NCBI GenBank assembly: GCA_963575745.1
Contig: CAUYUJ010012191.1
Span: 383,034-447,033 of the forward strand
Length of the DNA: 64,000 nucleotides
Reading direction: 5' to 3'
Source of the DNA: Prorocentrum cordatum
Lineage: Eukaryota > Sar > Dinophyceae > Prorocentrales > Prorocentraceae
Below are positions 1 to 10,074 of the stretch, one piece after another. The translations under genes and the position numbers were made by a program. Below the pieces are notes generated by a model that searched no databases, had not been told where the DNA came from, and worked only from the letters and a program-made list of their open reading frames with translations. Each line of letters starts with the position of its first letter. The first letter of the stretch is position 1.

Positions 1-250
1 CGGGCGCTGCCGTCGCAGGTCTTCGCAGCCGTTGCGCAGGGGGCAGGCCAGCCGGCCTGAATGATAACGCCCAGCAGGTTCCAGGGCCTCGACAGGCCGC
101 GCGAGTCCATGCCGAGCTCTCGTGCTAGCCACTTTCAGTAGGGCGGCGTGCCCGCAGTGGCGCTCCCCCCGCGTGGCTGCGCCTGTGGCTTTAGCCTTTG
201 CTCGGCGCGTGGCTTGCCATCTCGGCCTCTTCGCGTTCACTTGCGCTCGT
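1..250. other. GC-rich sequence, no gene recognised
   Basis: No conserved protein motif, RNA structure or clear repeat was seen. The open frame running through it continues into the tandem duplication to the right and has an alanine, arginine and proline-rich composition typical of random GC-rich DNA. Confidence 0.5.
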
Positions 251-660
251 TGGCCTCGCTGGCGGTGCTGGGGCAGCCCCGTGTGCTGCTACGTCGCCGT
301 CGGGCGCCTGGCCATTTTGGCCTGCCGTCCTGGCCTCCTCTCGCGCCTTCTAGCGCTAGTAGGCCTTGATGGCGGTGCTGGGGTCGCCCCGCGTGCTGCT
401 ATGCCGCCGCCGGCGCCTCACTTTTTGCTGTGGGGACCAGCTGCCCTCGGCCAGGCGCCTGCTGCTGCATGCGCGTCAGACCCGCCCTTGGCTGGCCATC
501 CTGGCCTCGTCTCGCGTCTTCTCGCGCTAGTTGGCCTGGGTGGCGGTGCTGGGGTCGCCCCGTGTGCTGCTGTACCGTTGCTGGCGCTTCACTTTGGGCC
601 GTTGGGCCAGCTGCCCACAGGACAAGCGCCTGACGCTGCAGGCATGTCAGACCCGCCCTT
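251..660. repeat. Tandem minisatellite, about 171-bp unit, 2 to 3 copies
   Basis: The phrase GGCGGTGCTGGGG starts at 261, 371 and 542. The last two copies sit in near-identical blocks (about 326-487 and 497-658), 171 bp apart, sharing GTGCTGCT, GGCGCYTCACTTT and GTCAGACCCGCCCTT in order. The first copy matches only around the core phrase and is 110 bp upstream. Because 171 is a multiple of three, the repeat keeps one reading frame open, which explains the 191-codon frame at 122-697. I do not regard that frame as a gene. Confidence 0.75.
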
Positions 661-767
661 TCACCCAGAAGAGGTGCGCGCTACATACTGGCAATGAGGC
701 AGCCACATGGACGCTCTTCCCTAGGTGGTTGAGCTGTGGTGATGTGGTGCACGAGACCGCCAGTCGT

Positions 768-801
768 AGTAGTAGTAGTAGTAGTAGTAGTCGTAGTAGT
801 C

Positions 802-839
<38 letters not shown>

Positions 840-923
840 CGTAGTAGTAGTAGTAGTAGTAGCAGTAGTAGTAGTAGTAGTAGTAGTAGATGTAGTAGTA
901 GCCGTAGTAGTAGTCGTGGTAGC

Positions 924-961
<38 letters not shown>

Positions 962-963
962 AT

Positions 964-996
<33 letters not shown>

Positions 997-1026
997 TCGT
1001 AGTAGTAGTCGTAGTAGTGGTAGTAG
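768..1026. repeat. AGT trinucleotide microsatellite
   Basis: Long runs of AGT broken by occasional CGT, AGC and TGT triplets. It opens frames for poly-serine and poly-valine on the plus strand and poly-leucine on the minus strand, none of which are evidence of coding. Confidence 0.95.
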
Positions 1027-1128
1027 TATTGGTAGTATAGTCGTAGTCGTAGTAAGTAGTAGTCGTAGTTGATGTAATATTCCTAGTAGTAGTAGTCGTA
1101 GTCAAAGTAGTAGTAGTAAGTAGTAGTA

Positions 1129-1260
1129 TCGTTGTCGTTTGTCCGTTGTCGTTGTCGTCGTCCGTTGTCGTCGCCGTCGCCGTCCGTCCCCGTCGTCGTC
1201 GTCGTCGTTGTCGTCGTCATCGCTGTCGTCTTCCCCCCCCCCCTGTCGTACGTCGTCGTC
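1129..1260. repeat. GTC/GTT trinucleotide-rich tract
   Basis: Imperfect GTC and GTT triplets (cgtcgtcgtcgtcgttg) with a run of C at about 1234-1243. It is continuous with the AGT arrays on either side and probably part of the same expansion. Confidence 0.85.
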
Positions 1261-1263
1261 GGG

Positions 1264-1307
1264 GTCGTCGGCGCTGTGGTAGTAGTAGTCGTAGTAGTAG
1301 TAGTCGT

Positions 1308-1339
<32 letters not shown>

Positions 1340-1380
1340 TAGTGGTAGTAGTAGTGGAGTAGTGGTAGTAGTAAGTAGAA
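1264..1380. repeat. AGT/CGT microsatellite
   Basis: AGT triplets with regularly interspersed CGT. It grades at 1372 into the 10-bp array to the right. Confidence 0.9.
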
Positions 1381-1650
1381 GTAAGTAGTAGTAAGTAGTA
1401 GTAAGTAGTAGTAAGTAGTAGTAAGTAGTAGTAAGTAGTAGTAAGTAGTAGTAAGTAGTAGTAAGTAGTAGTAAGTAGTAGTAAGTAGTAGTAAGTAGTA
1501 GTAAGTAGTAGTAAGTAGTAGTAAGTAGTGGTAAGTAGTGGTAAGCAGTAGTAAGTAGTAGTAAGTAGTAGTAAGTAGTAGTAAGTAGTAGTAAGTAGTA
1601 GTAAGTAGTAGTAAGTAGTAGTAAGTAGTAGTAAGTAGTAGTAAGTAGTA
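1381..1650. repeat. 10-bp tandem array, unit GTAAGTAGTA, about 27 copies
   Basis: The decamer GTAAGTAGTA repeats almost perfectly. The only visible changes are at 1521-1550, where units read GTAAGTAGTG twice and GTAAGCAGTA once. The unit is a 10-bp derivative of the surrounding AGT triplet (AGT AGT AGTA). Since 10 is not a multiple of 3, the three minus-strand frames cycle through the same peptides (TTTYYYLLLL and equivalents). Each unit carries GTAAGT, the consensus of a eukaryotic 5' splice site. Confidence 0.95.
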
Positions 1651-1916
<266 letters not shown>

Positions 1917-1999
1917 GTCGGCGGAGACATCGGCGGCCAGGACTCTAGTGGAGGCCTTTGCGGCGGCACCCGCGGGGGAATCATCATTTTCCAATGATG

Positions 2000-2041
2000 C
2001 TTGGGGGTCCCATTCCGTCCATAAGCCCGCGGAGAAATCAA
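2000..2041. repeat. Short dispersed repeat, copy 1
   Basis: The block from TTGGGGGTCCC to AGCCCGCGGAGAAATCA matches 7595-7634 (TTGGGGTCCC, then AGCCCGCGGAGAAAATCA). Both copies lie shortly downstream of a triplet microsatellite. I do not know what the block derives from. Confidence 0.6.
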
Positions 2042-2050
2042 TTATTTTCC

Positions 2051-2720
2051 AATCAGAACCCGGGGTGGTGTTAAAGACCCTTCGGGGTTAAGGAAACCGA
2101 AGGGAGCAGAGGGATTCGACCATGCGTTGAGGTTTCAGCCCTCACACCCTTTGCGAGCAGTTGCGGCAGGTCGTGCACCCTGGCGGTTAGGCGAACCACT
2201 TGGTGCTATCATTACAGGCGATGCGGGCTGAGGCTCAATCTCGAGGAACCAGTACCTCCTCTGCAATACGGCCAAAGGTGGGCCCGCAGAGAAGATCTAG
2301 CCGCCGCGAGAGGAATGGGCCAATGGCGCGAGCTGTGAAACCTTTGTTCCCGAGCAGGGCCTCGGTGTAGGGTCACGGCGGTGATCACTTGCTCCCACCG
2401 CTGGACGTCGCTGGGTGCGGTGCTGGCGCGATTCGTTTCCTCCACGCCCCGCTCGAGGATGGTGCCGCTTGTGCTCCAGACAAGAGAACCCCGCGCATGT
2501 GCTGCAGTGATGTTCACACTAGTTTTATCGAGTGAGGGAAAGAACGCTCCAGGACTCGAAACGCTTCGCGCACTTTCGCCAGTCCGAGTCTTGACCCATC
2601 TCAGCGCGGCCTGAAGCAGTGTTGGGGTGCATCGCCGTTGCTTCTGTCATTGCACCGTTCTCCGTGGCGCGGCAGAGTAGGAGGAGGCAAACTATGGAGG
2701 AAGGTGGCGACGAGGAGGAG
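2051..2720. other. Unrecognised sequence
   Basis: Moderately complex sequence without microsatellites. It has a small hairpin, ACCCTTCGGGGTT, at about 2079. No open frame here has a motif I recognise. Confidence 0.4.
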
Positions 2721-2905
2721 TACTCCAGATTACGTAATAAAAGGGAGGGGGTCTGGACCCTCCAAGACAAGCCATTTCAGACCCCCCCTCGTGGGAGAAC
2801 CCTCCAAAACATCGTCCCCAGACCCCCCCAGGCCCTCCAAGGTAGCCTGGAAGAGACCCCCCCCCGAAATGAGACCCCCCTCCCTTTATTACGAAATCTG
2901 GAGTA
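2721..2905. mobile_element. 185-bp terminal-inverted-repeat element, copy 1
   Basis: The left end TACTCCAGATTACGTAATAA and following AGGGAGGGGGTC are mirrored at the right end, which reads GACCCCCCTCCCTTTATTACGAAATCTGGAGTA in pieces up to 2905. The stem is about 30 bp with one or two mismatches. The inside is C-rich with repeated CCCTCCAA and CAGACCCCC blocks. Both ends carry TA. No coding capacity, so it is non-autonomous. A second, left-truncated copy is at 27846-28020. Confidence 0.8.
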
Positions 2906-3712
2906 GGTCGAGGAGGCGGAGGGTGAGGAGACAGACGGCACATCCAAAGCTCACTCACGCGATCTTCAGTCCGGGGCCAGTGGCGGCGGCCGCCCCTGGC
3001 CGTTCGGATGCTGCCCTCCTCCTCCTCCTCCTCGACTGCTTCGCCAGGGTTCGCGCGCCCTGTCTGAGCCTCCCTCCGCCTCTCCCACCCGTGGAGCGTG
3101 CTTTCGGTACCCTCTTGGCCACAGCGCGCGTTATGCCCCCTACCCTCCTCCCCCCCTCCCCCCCCCCCAAAAAAAAATGACGTAACGCTCCCCCCTCAGT
3201 GCGTCCCCGGCACTGCCGCAGTGCGTCCAGCACCACAATCTGGGGGCCCCTCCCCCCCCCGTCCCCCCCCCCCACAAGGCCTGTTATGGCCGCGAAGAGA
3301 AAATGTGTTCCTTTCACCGTGTCTCTCAGACCTCCTCCCTTCTGACCTCGCTCCTCAATCCCCGGGGGGGGGTAGAGCGAAGCGTGGCGGCTGGCTGCAG
3401 CAGGTGGGTGTACCCCGGCCTCGCCGACGGCGAGAACGGCGTGCGCCGCGGGAGGAGCTCGCCGAGAGGGGGGGCAGGGGGGCCAGGGGCGCTCTCCTCC
3501 TCTTCCCCCGATTCAGGCGATCGCAAACAGACATGGATCAAGGGGGCGTGAATCAGCGACGGGGACCGCTTCCGTGGGAAGTCGCGGATTTCCGCCGCCG
3601 AACGAGGTGGCATGGGTCACTCTTTTGGGGGAGGGCACCTCCCCCGATCCATGGATTCGGCGACCGCGCGCCACATCCATGGATCGCTACTCCATGTTTG
3701 CGCGCCCCCGAC
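2906..3712. other. C/G-run rich sequence, no gene recognised
   Basis: Runs of C (3155-3170, 3250-3275) and G (3363-3371) interrupt all frames. The longer frames here are proline, arginine and glycine-rich. Nothing recognisable was seen. Confidence 0.4.
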
Positions 3713-3720
3713 CGATATGG

Positions 3721-3913
3721 TCGGGCCGGACGAAAGGGGGGATTGGGAAAGGGGGGGGTACGAAATTTGCTGCATGCAGCTGGTTTCGGCCCCGCCGAGG
3801 GGCCCATTCCTCGATACATGGCCGCCTCCAGGCGCCGGGAGGCGCCTGGAAAATCAGCTACGTGAGCTGATTCTCAAACCCCCCCTTTGCTATCCCCCTC
3901 TTTCGCCCGACCC
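3721..3913. mobile_element. 193-bp MITE (family A), copy 1
   Basis: The ends are inverted: left TCGGGCCGGACGAAAG then GGGGGGATTGGGAAAGGGGG; the right end in reverse reads GGGTCGGGCGAAAGAG then GGGGATAGCAAAGGGGG. Internal palindromes include TGCATGCA, GGCGCCGGGAGGCGCC and TCAGCTACGTGAGCTGA. The flanks carry a perfect 7-bp direct repeat, GATATGG, at 3714-3720 and 3914-3920. The element has no open frame of interest. Copy 2 at 26104-26296 is also exactly 193 bp. Confidence 0.9.
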
Positions 3914-4119
3914 GATATGGGGTCTTTGAGGCTCTTCGGTTCCGCCCCGCCCTCCTCCCGTCTCGTCGGCCCAGGACGGGCAGTCTCGTTCGGCGCACCC
4001 TTGGCGGCGACTCGCAGGCTCGAGCCCGTGGTGGTTGCTGCGAGGGTCGCCGCCGAAGGGAGCGCAGCACTTCCCAGCGCCGTGTGTCGCCGCAGTGCGG
4101 GTCCGTTGTCGGCATCTGA

Positions 4120-4266
4120 AGAGGAGGAGGAGGAGGAGGAGGAGGAGGAGGAGGAGGAGGAGGAGGAGGAGGAGGAGGAGGAGGAGGCAGGAGGCAGGAG
4201 GCAGGAGGCAGGAGGCAGGAGGAGGAGGAGGAGGAGGAGGAGGAGGAGCAGGAGGAGGCGGAGGAG
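4120..4266. repeat. AGG trinucleotide tract with embedded 7-mer AGGAGGC array
   Basis: About 25 AGG triplets, then five copies of the 7-mer AGGCAGG (about 4184-4220), then AGG again. It yields poly-Glu, poly-Arg and poly-Gly frames that should not be read as protein. Confidence 0.95.
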
Positions 4267-4889
4267 GAAACGTTACACGTCCCAGATTCGTGCTCGTCTC
4301 CGCGGGCTCCGCCGCGGCTCGAGAAAGTGCAGCCGGGGGCGGCACTCTGGGCAAGGCTGCCTCGTGGCCAGGCGACCCGTCGGTCGTCGGAGATTCTTGG
4401 CACGGCTCATATCCTGTATCGTCCCCCCACACACACACATAACCTGTCCTCATTCCCAGTGGGCCATGGTGTCGCAGCCCCTCCAGCCTCCCCCCGATGC
4501 GGCGGTGGGTTTCAGCCCAGCCTGAAGAAGCAGCCCAACTTTGGTGGTTAAGTCTCCAAATCGGACCAAGGCCATGCCAGTGGGGATGGACTTCGGTTGA
4601 ACCAAGCTCTTATTCTTGATTTCTGGTTGCCTCGGGGACTGTCGTCGTGAGGGCCAGACTCGGCTCAAGGATCTAGTCAGAGGAGGAAGTTGCTACAGAA
4701 GGCGCACCAAATCAGAAAGGTGCCTTTCACGACCAGGTGCCCCACGAAAAAAATCCTATTCCCGAATGGCTCTGTGGACCCACAGCATCTCTGGGGCACG
4801 CTGGGGCCCTCAAGGATCGACGAAGAGTGTGCTCCAATATTTCTCATAGCTAGATGTTTTATCCAGCTACCGTGAACAGTTCATGCCTA
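4267..4889. other. Unrecognised sequence
   Basis: Mixed composition with a short ACACACACA run at 4428. No motif, RNA or repeat recognised. Confidence 0.4.
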
Positions 4890-5107
4890 AATCGCAAGAA
4901 ACAGCAACGTGCGATTCGGAGTATCATGGAGCTCCAGCTTGAATAATACGGACGCTGCTGAGAGCTTCTCTAAACAGCAGTGATCAGCTGAAACAGCGTG
5001 ACCAGAAGCATTCTGAGCAGCTCCTCGAAGAAATAGCAACGTGTGATTCGGAGTGGTGCTGAGGCAGGGAATGGTAGTGAACACAGCTCGTGTGATTCGG
5101 AGCGAAT
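4890..5107. repeat. Short motif repeated three times
   Basis: The block AARAAAYAGCAACGTGYGATTCGGAGT occurs, in pieces, at about 4897 and 5031, and its CGTGTGATTCGGAG core again at about 5089. The spacing is irregular (about 134 and 57 bp), so it may be remains of a minisatellite. Confidence 0.5.
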
Positions 5108-5275
5108 GGTTCACGAAGCGGTCCTCAACGCTGCCCCTTAGATCAGTCGTTTCTTGTCCAGCTGCCGTGCCAAGCCCAGCATCCTGGGCGGTGGCTGTTC
5201 GAGGGAGCACGGGACGCCGGCACGTGTGACACCCTGGTGTCTCTAGGCTCGGGAGCGCCGTGATGACGAATGAGG

Positions 5276-5280
5276 GGGAG

Positions 5281-5315
<35 letters not shown>

Positions 5316-5388
5316 GGAGGAGGAAGAGGAGGAGGAGGAGGAGGAGGAGGGGGAGGAGGAGGAGGAGGAGGAGGACGAGGACGAGGAA
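5276..5388. repeat. AGG trinucleotide tract
   Basis: About 35 AGG or AAG triplets ending in GAC triplets. Confidence 0.95.
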
Positions 5389-5611
5389 TGCCATCGCATG
5401 TGACACGTGTTGCCTTCACTACTTGAGGAGCTCTCATGGAACTCGTTTGGGCCGTCTCGTGGCTGTCCTGGCCTCCTGTGAGGAAGTCTTAGTCTTCGGC
5501 GTCCCTGGCGGACAGCCAGGGAACGTTGGTACGATTTGCCTGGGCCGGACGCGCGACTCAACCTCCACACGGCGCACGGGCGCGAGCGCGCCCAGCTACG
5601 ATCAGGAGCTC

Positions 5612-5780
5612 CGACAGGCTCGGCGAAGGCGAAGGCGACGGCGGCGGCGGCGACCGCGACAGACCACGCGCGGGGCGGCGGCGGCGAAGGCGACGACGAC
5701 GACGACGGCGACGGCGGCGACGGCGACGGCGACGGCGGTTGCGGCGGCGAGGACGAAAACGAAGCTGGCGACGGCGAGGT
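5612..5780. repeat. GGCGAC hexamer/triplet tract
   Basis: Repeats of GGCGAC, GGCGAA and GACGAC with GCG triplets. It opens frames in several phases but is simple-sequence in nature. Confidence 0.8.
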
Positions 5781-6107
5781 CCAGTGATCGGAGCGCGCGA
5801 CGGGCCAAACGTCGAAACCAAGAGGGAGCCGCCTGAGGAGAGCCCTAGCAAGAGAGCCTCCGTAAGATTCCAGAAGGCGCCCATGATCCGACACCCGAGG
5901 CGACGCTGACACGTCCGAAAGGGGACCCGCGTCACCGTCTGCGGGGGCCCTTGCATGCGTTTTCGGCTGCGACCTGCCGCCAAGCCCCTTTTCCCCAGGC
6001 TGGCTGCGCCGACGGCCCCTGGCATGGCTGGACCAACCGTCTGGTGCCTTCGCGCGATTTGAATCTTCGGGCCAACTTCACAAATCGTACCAACTTACCT
6101 GACTGTC

Positions 6108-6190
6108 TGTAGGGCCCTGGTCCTCTTTTTGCGGCCTCTTAGGCCATCTTGAGGCTCTATTGGGCCGTCTTGGGGCCCTCTTGGCGTCGG
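6108..6190 (+). repeat. Short GGCCNTCTTGG minisatellite island
   Basis: Four or five degenerate units (GGCCTCTTAGGCCATCTTGAGG, in pieces, then GGGCCGTCTTGGGGCCCTCTTGG, in pieces). This is a short island of the repeat that dominates 40.8-50.7 kb. Confidence 0.7.
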
Positions 6191-6219
6191 TAGGGCGCAT
6201 CTGTTTCATTCCCAGCCAT

Positions 6220-6490
6220 CCTGTGATGCTTGGTCCTCGTTTTGATGAGAAACCGCCCCGCGTCCTCCTTCCTCCTCCTCCCCTCCTTCCCCCCCTCCTC
6301 CTATCCCTGCCTCTGCCCTCCGCATATCCTCATAGTCGTCTCTACAAGGCAGGGTCAGCAAGGCGACACAACGCTCACGCAGATCGTGGCCCCACACGCA
6401 GCTCCACCGAAGGCTCAAATGCCAGGGTCCGCATGGCGTCGGTGTTTCAAGTCGGTACACACCTCACACACTTCGGGGCCCCATGAGCCA
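6220..6490. repeat. Diverged copy of the 59-kb minisatellite locus
   Basis: The order GGTCCTCGTT, CCCTGCCTCTGCCCTCCGCAT, GTGGCCCCA, AGCTCCACCGAAGG and CACACCTCACAC matches 58970-59230. It is interrupted by a CTC-rich run at 6262-6305. Confidence 0.6.
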
Positions 6491-7012
6491 TTGGGGGCTG
6501 AACAACTGGTTCCAGTGCCAGCGCCCTCATGACAGCACCTTCCAATTTCGCCACGCCCCTCGCACGCTTCTTGGTCTCATGTGGACTTCCTTTTCCTTCG
6601 CCCCACCTGTCTTGCGGTACTCGCACCTGCATCTGGTTGTGTCCGTCGCAAGGATGATCTTACAAAGGATTGCAGTCCAGGAGCGCACATCCGTAGTATG
6701 TTACCGTGGGTTGTGGCCTCGGGAGTGCAAACTCGTTGCATTTGGCGAGTGCCTGTGGCCTCGAGAGAGGGAGAGGTGCATGCGGCGCAGCGTGGCGAGA
6801 GAGAGAGGGGGGGGCCTAGAAGATTCACGGCCAACAGATAGGGAAGCCACGAGATGTGAAAGCTTACAGCTGATCTGGGGCCCCAAGATAGGAAATAGTG
6901 TGATGTCCCGTCCCTGGGCGCGCAGTGGAACGGGTCTTGCTGGAGGTGGCGGTTCCCCCCCCCCCCTCGCGGAGCACCTGCGCGACCCGCGCCCTCGATC
7001 CACAACAGATGC
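6491..7012. other. Unrecognised sequence
   Basis: Mixed sequence with a GAGAGAGAG run at 6797 and a C run at 6955. No gene or repeat recognised. Confidence 0.4.
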
Positions 7013-7019
7013 ATGCCCT

Positions 7020-7149
7020 GGCATCGCCCGGACGTGTGCATTTTTTCCCCGGCGAGAACCATTGAGGACGATCCTGGACCATCGAGCAACAAAAAAACAC
7101 GCACGAGACCGAAACATGCACGGGAAATGGACGTCCGAGCGATGGCGAG
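7020..7149. mobile_element. 130-bp MITE (family B), copy 1
   Basis: It starts GGCATCGCCCGGACGTGTGC and ends GGACGTCCGAGCGATGGCGAG. The ends are inverted through the shared core ATCGCYCGGACGT. A perfect 7-bp direct repeat, ATGCCCT, flanks it at 7013-7019 and 7150-7156. This is the best-preserved target duplication of the family. Relatives lie at 16877, 23641, 26043, 26496 and 52374. Confidence 0.85.
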
Positions 7150-7314
7150 ATGCCCTCGACCCGCCAACGTCATCGCCAGTCACACGCCAGCCACCTGCCC
7201 GCGCCCGCCCGCGACCTGAGTGGGCGTGGGGCAGGGCACTATAGCCCGGAGGGGTCCTGACTGCCGCCGGGGCTCCCCTCCCTCAGCTCTCGGCTGGCAA
7301 TCAAACTCGGCCTT

Positions 7315-7376
7315 CCCCTCCTCGTCCTTCCCCTCCTCCTCCTCCTTCTCCTCCTCCTCCTCATCATCATCATAAT

Positions 7377-7420
<44 letters not shown>

Positions 7421-7530
7421 CCATCACCATCACCATCATAATCATAATCATTATCAGCATCAGCATCAGCATCAGCATCGCCATCGCCATTATAATCAGC
7501 ATCATCATCAGCATCATCATCACCATCATG
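7315..7530. repeat. CTC tract followed by CAT/ATC triplet array
   Basis: A CTC run at 7315-7362 is followed by CAT triplets with ACC, AAT and AGC variants. On the minus strand this reads as poly-Met, which is an artefact of the repeat. Confidence 0.95.
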
Positions 7531-7594
7531 GATCCTTATTTTCTCCCGATCATCAGCGGTCGCCGCCGCCAGGGAATATTAATCTTTCCAGTGT

Positions 7595-7634
7595 CATTTG
7601 GGGTCCCAAACCGTCAAGAAGCCCGCGGAGAAAA
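7595..7634. repeat. Short dispersed repeat, copy 2
   Basis: Matches 2000-2041 (see that entry). Again it sits about 65 bp after the end of a triplet array. Confidence 0.6.
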
Positions 7635-8876
7635 TCATGTGCTTACCATCATTGGGGGGGAGACCCGTTGCGGTTACCTCAGTGACTCTTTCATTCGGCA
7701 GGGCTGTATTTTTTCCCCCGTGTTCGTTCTACCGTTTGTTTGTCTGTTTTGGCAACGTTGTGTTTCCAGTTCCGTCGCCGATGTGTTTCTCTTGTCGGAG
7801 CCGTTGTTTGTTCCGTTTCCGCAAACCATATGTTTTTGAATACCGTTTCGTTTCTCAAGGTCAAGGTTCTTGGGGATTGCAAACGGACGGTCCTGCCACT
7901 TTCAAGGTCCACTAAGGGTACGGCCCACTGAAATGTATGCTGGTAGTGATACAGGCAAGCCGCGCGGTTGCTTGGTACGCATGCGTCCCGCTGCAGCCTC
8001 ACGTGTGTTGAGGGCATGATTCATGTTCTGTCTCTTGCGCTTCTAAGTGTGACCCGCATCTTGTGTGTTGTCCGAGTGTGTGCGCGAATAGCGAATCGGT
8101 GTCTTGCTGCTCGAGAGGCGCCAGCGTTCCATAGATGTTTGAGCACTCCGTGCGCGTAGCAGTGCATCACACCTACTCCGACGTGTTCCTCGGCTGCGGG
8201 GACATACTCGTGCGCATTGCCTCTTGTGGGCTCCGCGTGCTTGTTGTTGCTTCGTACAGTCGGGGCGCTGAAGAAGGAACCCTTTTCCCTGGGCTCGGTG
8301 TTCCTTGATTGTTTCAAAGTTTGCCTCGGGTTGCCCTGGGGTTTTCCATAGGAAACCGAGGTTGGACTTATGGGAAAAAGGGGCCTCGTTCCTTGTTTAG
8401 GGTTCCTTAGGTCAACGCCTCGACTGTGTTTATTATCTTGGCGAGGTCGATCGATACGGCTGGGCGCTCGCCAACTGCCCACGCCTCCGTGGCGCGTCTC
8501 TCTCCACCAGCCCCCTGCTCGCTGTTCTGCTGCCGAATTCCTGCCCCGCCGGGGAGGAGCAAGACCAACCGGATGCCGAAGCCCGAGACGAAGGAGAGGG
8601 CCACGAGTCCAGGCGCCGCAGGATCCAAGTCCAGACCCCAGGATCGGCTCGGGGCGCGCGGGCGGGGGCACATCGGCAGGAGTACATATCGGTTCGGCAC
8701 ATCGGCGGGGGCACATCGGCGGGGGCACATGGGCACATCGGCTCGGCGCGCGCGGAGCGTCCATGCCCATCGCCAGGAGTACACATCGGCCACGCAGCTT
8801 TGGGACACCTGGCACGCCTGCAGACGACCCACCCGAGGAGGGGGCAGGCGGAGGCCCCCCCCCCTTCCCTTTGGGA
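7635..8876. other. Unrecognised sequence of ordinary complexity
   Basis: One of the longer stretches without simple repeats. T-rich patches occur at 7700-7860. Near 8660-8745 GGGGGCACATCGGC and similar phrases repeat three or four times. No protein family recognised on either strand. Confidence 0.4.
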
Positions 8877-9012
8877 CGGAGGGGGGAGGAGGAGGGGGAG
8901 GAGGAGGAGGAGGAGGGGGAGGAGGAGGGGGAGGGGGAGGGGGAGAGGAGGAGGAGGAGGAGGAGGAGGAGGAGGAGGAGGAGGAGGAGGAGGAGGAGGA
9001 GGAGGAGGAGGC
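8877..9012. repeat. GGA tract, left arm of an inverted pair
   Basis: About 45 GGA/GGG triplets. It ends in GGCGAACCCC (about 9012-9021), which is repeated in reverse complement (GGGGTTCGCC) just before the CTC tract that begins at 9160. The pair could fold into a long purine-pyrimidine stem. Confidence 0.9.
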
Positions 9013-9159
9013 GAACCCCGAAGCGCCAGGGCCCTGCGCGCGGGGCGCCCCCGGGCGCCCCCGCGGCGGCCCCCCCCCGACCCGAGCGGGGCGCCCTCAG
9101 GCCGGCAGAGCCGCGGGCCTCACGAGGTGTGCCCATTGCGCGGGCGCACGGGGTTCGCC

Positions 9160-9302
9160 TCCTCCTCCTCCTCCTCCTCCTCCTCCTCCTCCTCCTCCTC
9201 CTCCTCACTCCTCCTCCTCCTCCCCCTCCTCCTCCTCCTCCTCCTCCTCCTCCTCCTCCTCCTCCTCCTCCTCCTCCCCCTCCTCCTCCCTCCTCCTCCT
9301 CC
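9160..9302. repeat. CTC tract, right arm of an inverted pair
   Basis: About 47 CTC triplets with a few CCC interruptions, preceded by GGGGTTCGCC. A second GGGGGTTCGCCTC follows the tract at about 9310. The opposing orientation to the GGA tract at 8877 creates mirror-image open frames on both strands. Confidence 0.9.
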
Positions 9303-9681
9303 GAGCTTCGGGGGTTCGCCTCGCGCCGCCGCCCGCGGGCCGCAGCACTGGGCTGCACCGCACAGCCTGCGCCGCACAGCCCGTGCCGCGCGCCGCGCGC
9401 ACCGCCCTCGCGCCCGCGATATGCGCGCGATCCCGACGCTCCGCCCAGAGATCCCTCCGTCAGGATGCTTCCGGAGTGCCCCGGGCATCACGCCTGCTCG
9501 CTTCCCGAGCTGCACCCGCGACCTCACTCTCGTCCTCTGGTTCGGATCGTGCCATGAGATGTGCTCGCCGCCGTCATCCTGCACGTGCGGCTTCAAGTGT
9601 GCCTGCGGCCTGTGACGCTCTGCACAGCTGCACTGCGTTGGGAGTCAGGTTGCTGCTCGTGTCCGGACAACCAATGCTGCG

Positions 9682-10071
9682 AACGGCTCGACGCAAGCTC
9701 AAGTCGAATCCAACTGCGCCTCTACTTCCGACTCGCAGGCCAGCCCTGCACGCCTCTACTTCCGACTCGCAGGCCAGCCCTGCACCTGCTTCTCCCCAGG
9801 GCCAGCCTCCCCCCCCAATAATCGACTAGACGTAAGAGTGACCTTTCGCCGGAGTGACCTTTGCTGCGGGCCGAATGGGGCCCCCAGATCGCCGAGCGCT
9901 TGCGTTTGGCCCCCCCGCGGCCCCCTAAAAGCCGCGCACCAAAGGCCACTCTTGCCCATGGTCACTCTTGCGTGCAGCCGATCTCAAGCCGAATCCAACT
10001 GCGCTTCTACTTCCTACTCGCAGGCCAGCCCTGCACCTGCTTCTCCCCGGGACCAGCCCCCCCCCCCCCCC
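9682..10071. repeat. Tandem duplication carrying two inserted elements
   Basis: The phrase GAATCCAACTGCGC followed by TCTACTTCC, ACTCGCAGGCCAGCCCTGCAC and CTGCTTCTCCCC occurs at 9707-9820 and again at 9992-10060. In the first copy a 38-bp portion (CCTCTACTTCCGACTCGCAG and onward) is itself doubled. An inverted-repeat element follows each copy, at 9830 and at 10075. Confidence 0.7.
9830..9973. mobile_element. 144-bp terminal-inverted-repeat element
   Basis: The left end ACGTAAGAGTGACC is mirrored by GGTCACTCTTGCGT at the right end, with one mismatch. The match continues inward through AGAGTGRCCTTTG. I could not find a convincing target duplication. Non-coding. Confidence 0.65.
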
Positions 10072-10074
10072 ATA

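Noticed and set aside
301-330. GCCATTTTGGC resembling part of the dinoflagellate spliced leader
   Set aside because: Flanking bases do not match the 22-nt leader on either side. A similar partial match at 56943 (CATTTTGGCT) also fails.
8426-9829. 467-codon frame, the longest in the region
   Set aside because: It consists of poly-Gly, poly-Glu and poly-Ser/Pro from the GGA and CTC tracts, with mirror frames on the other strand.
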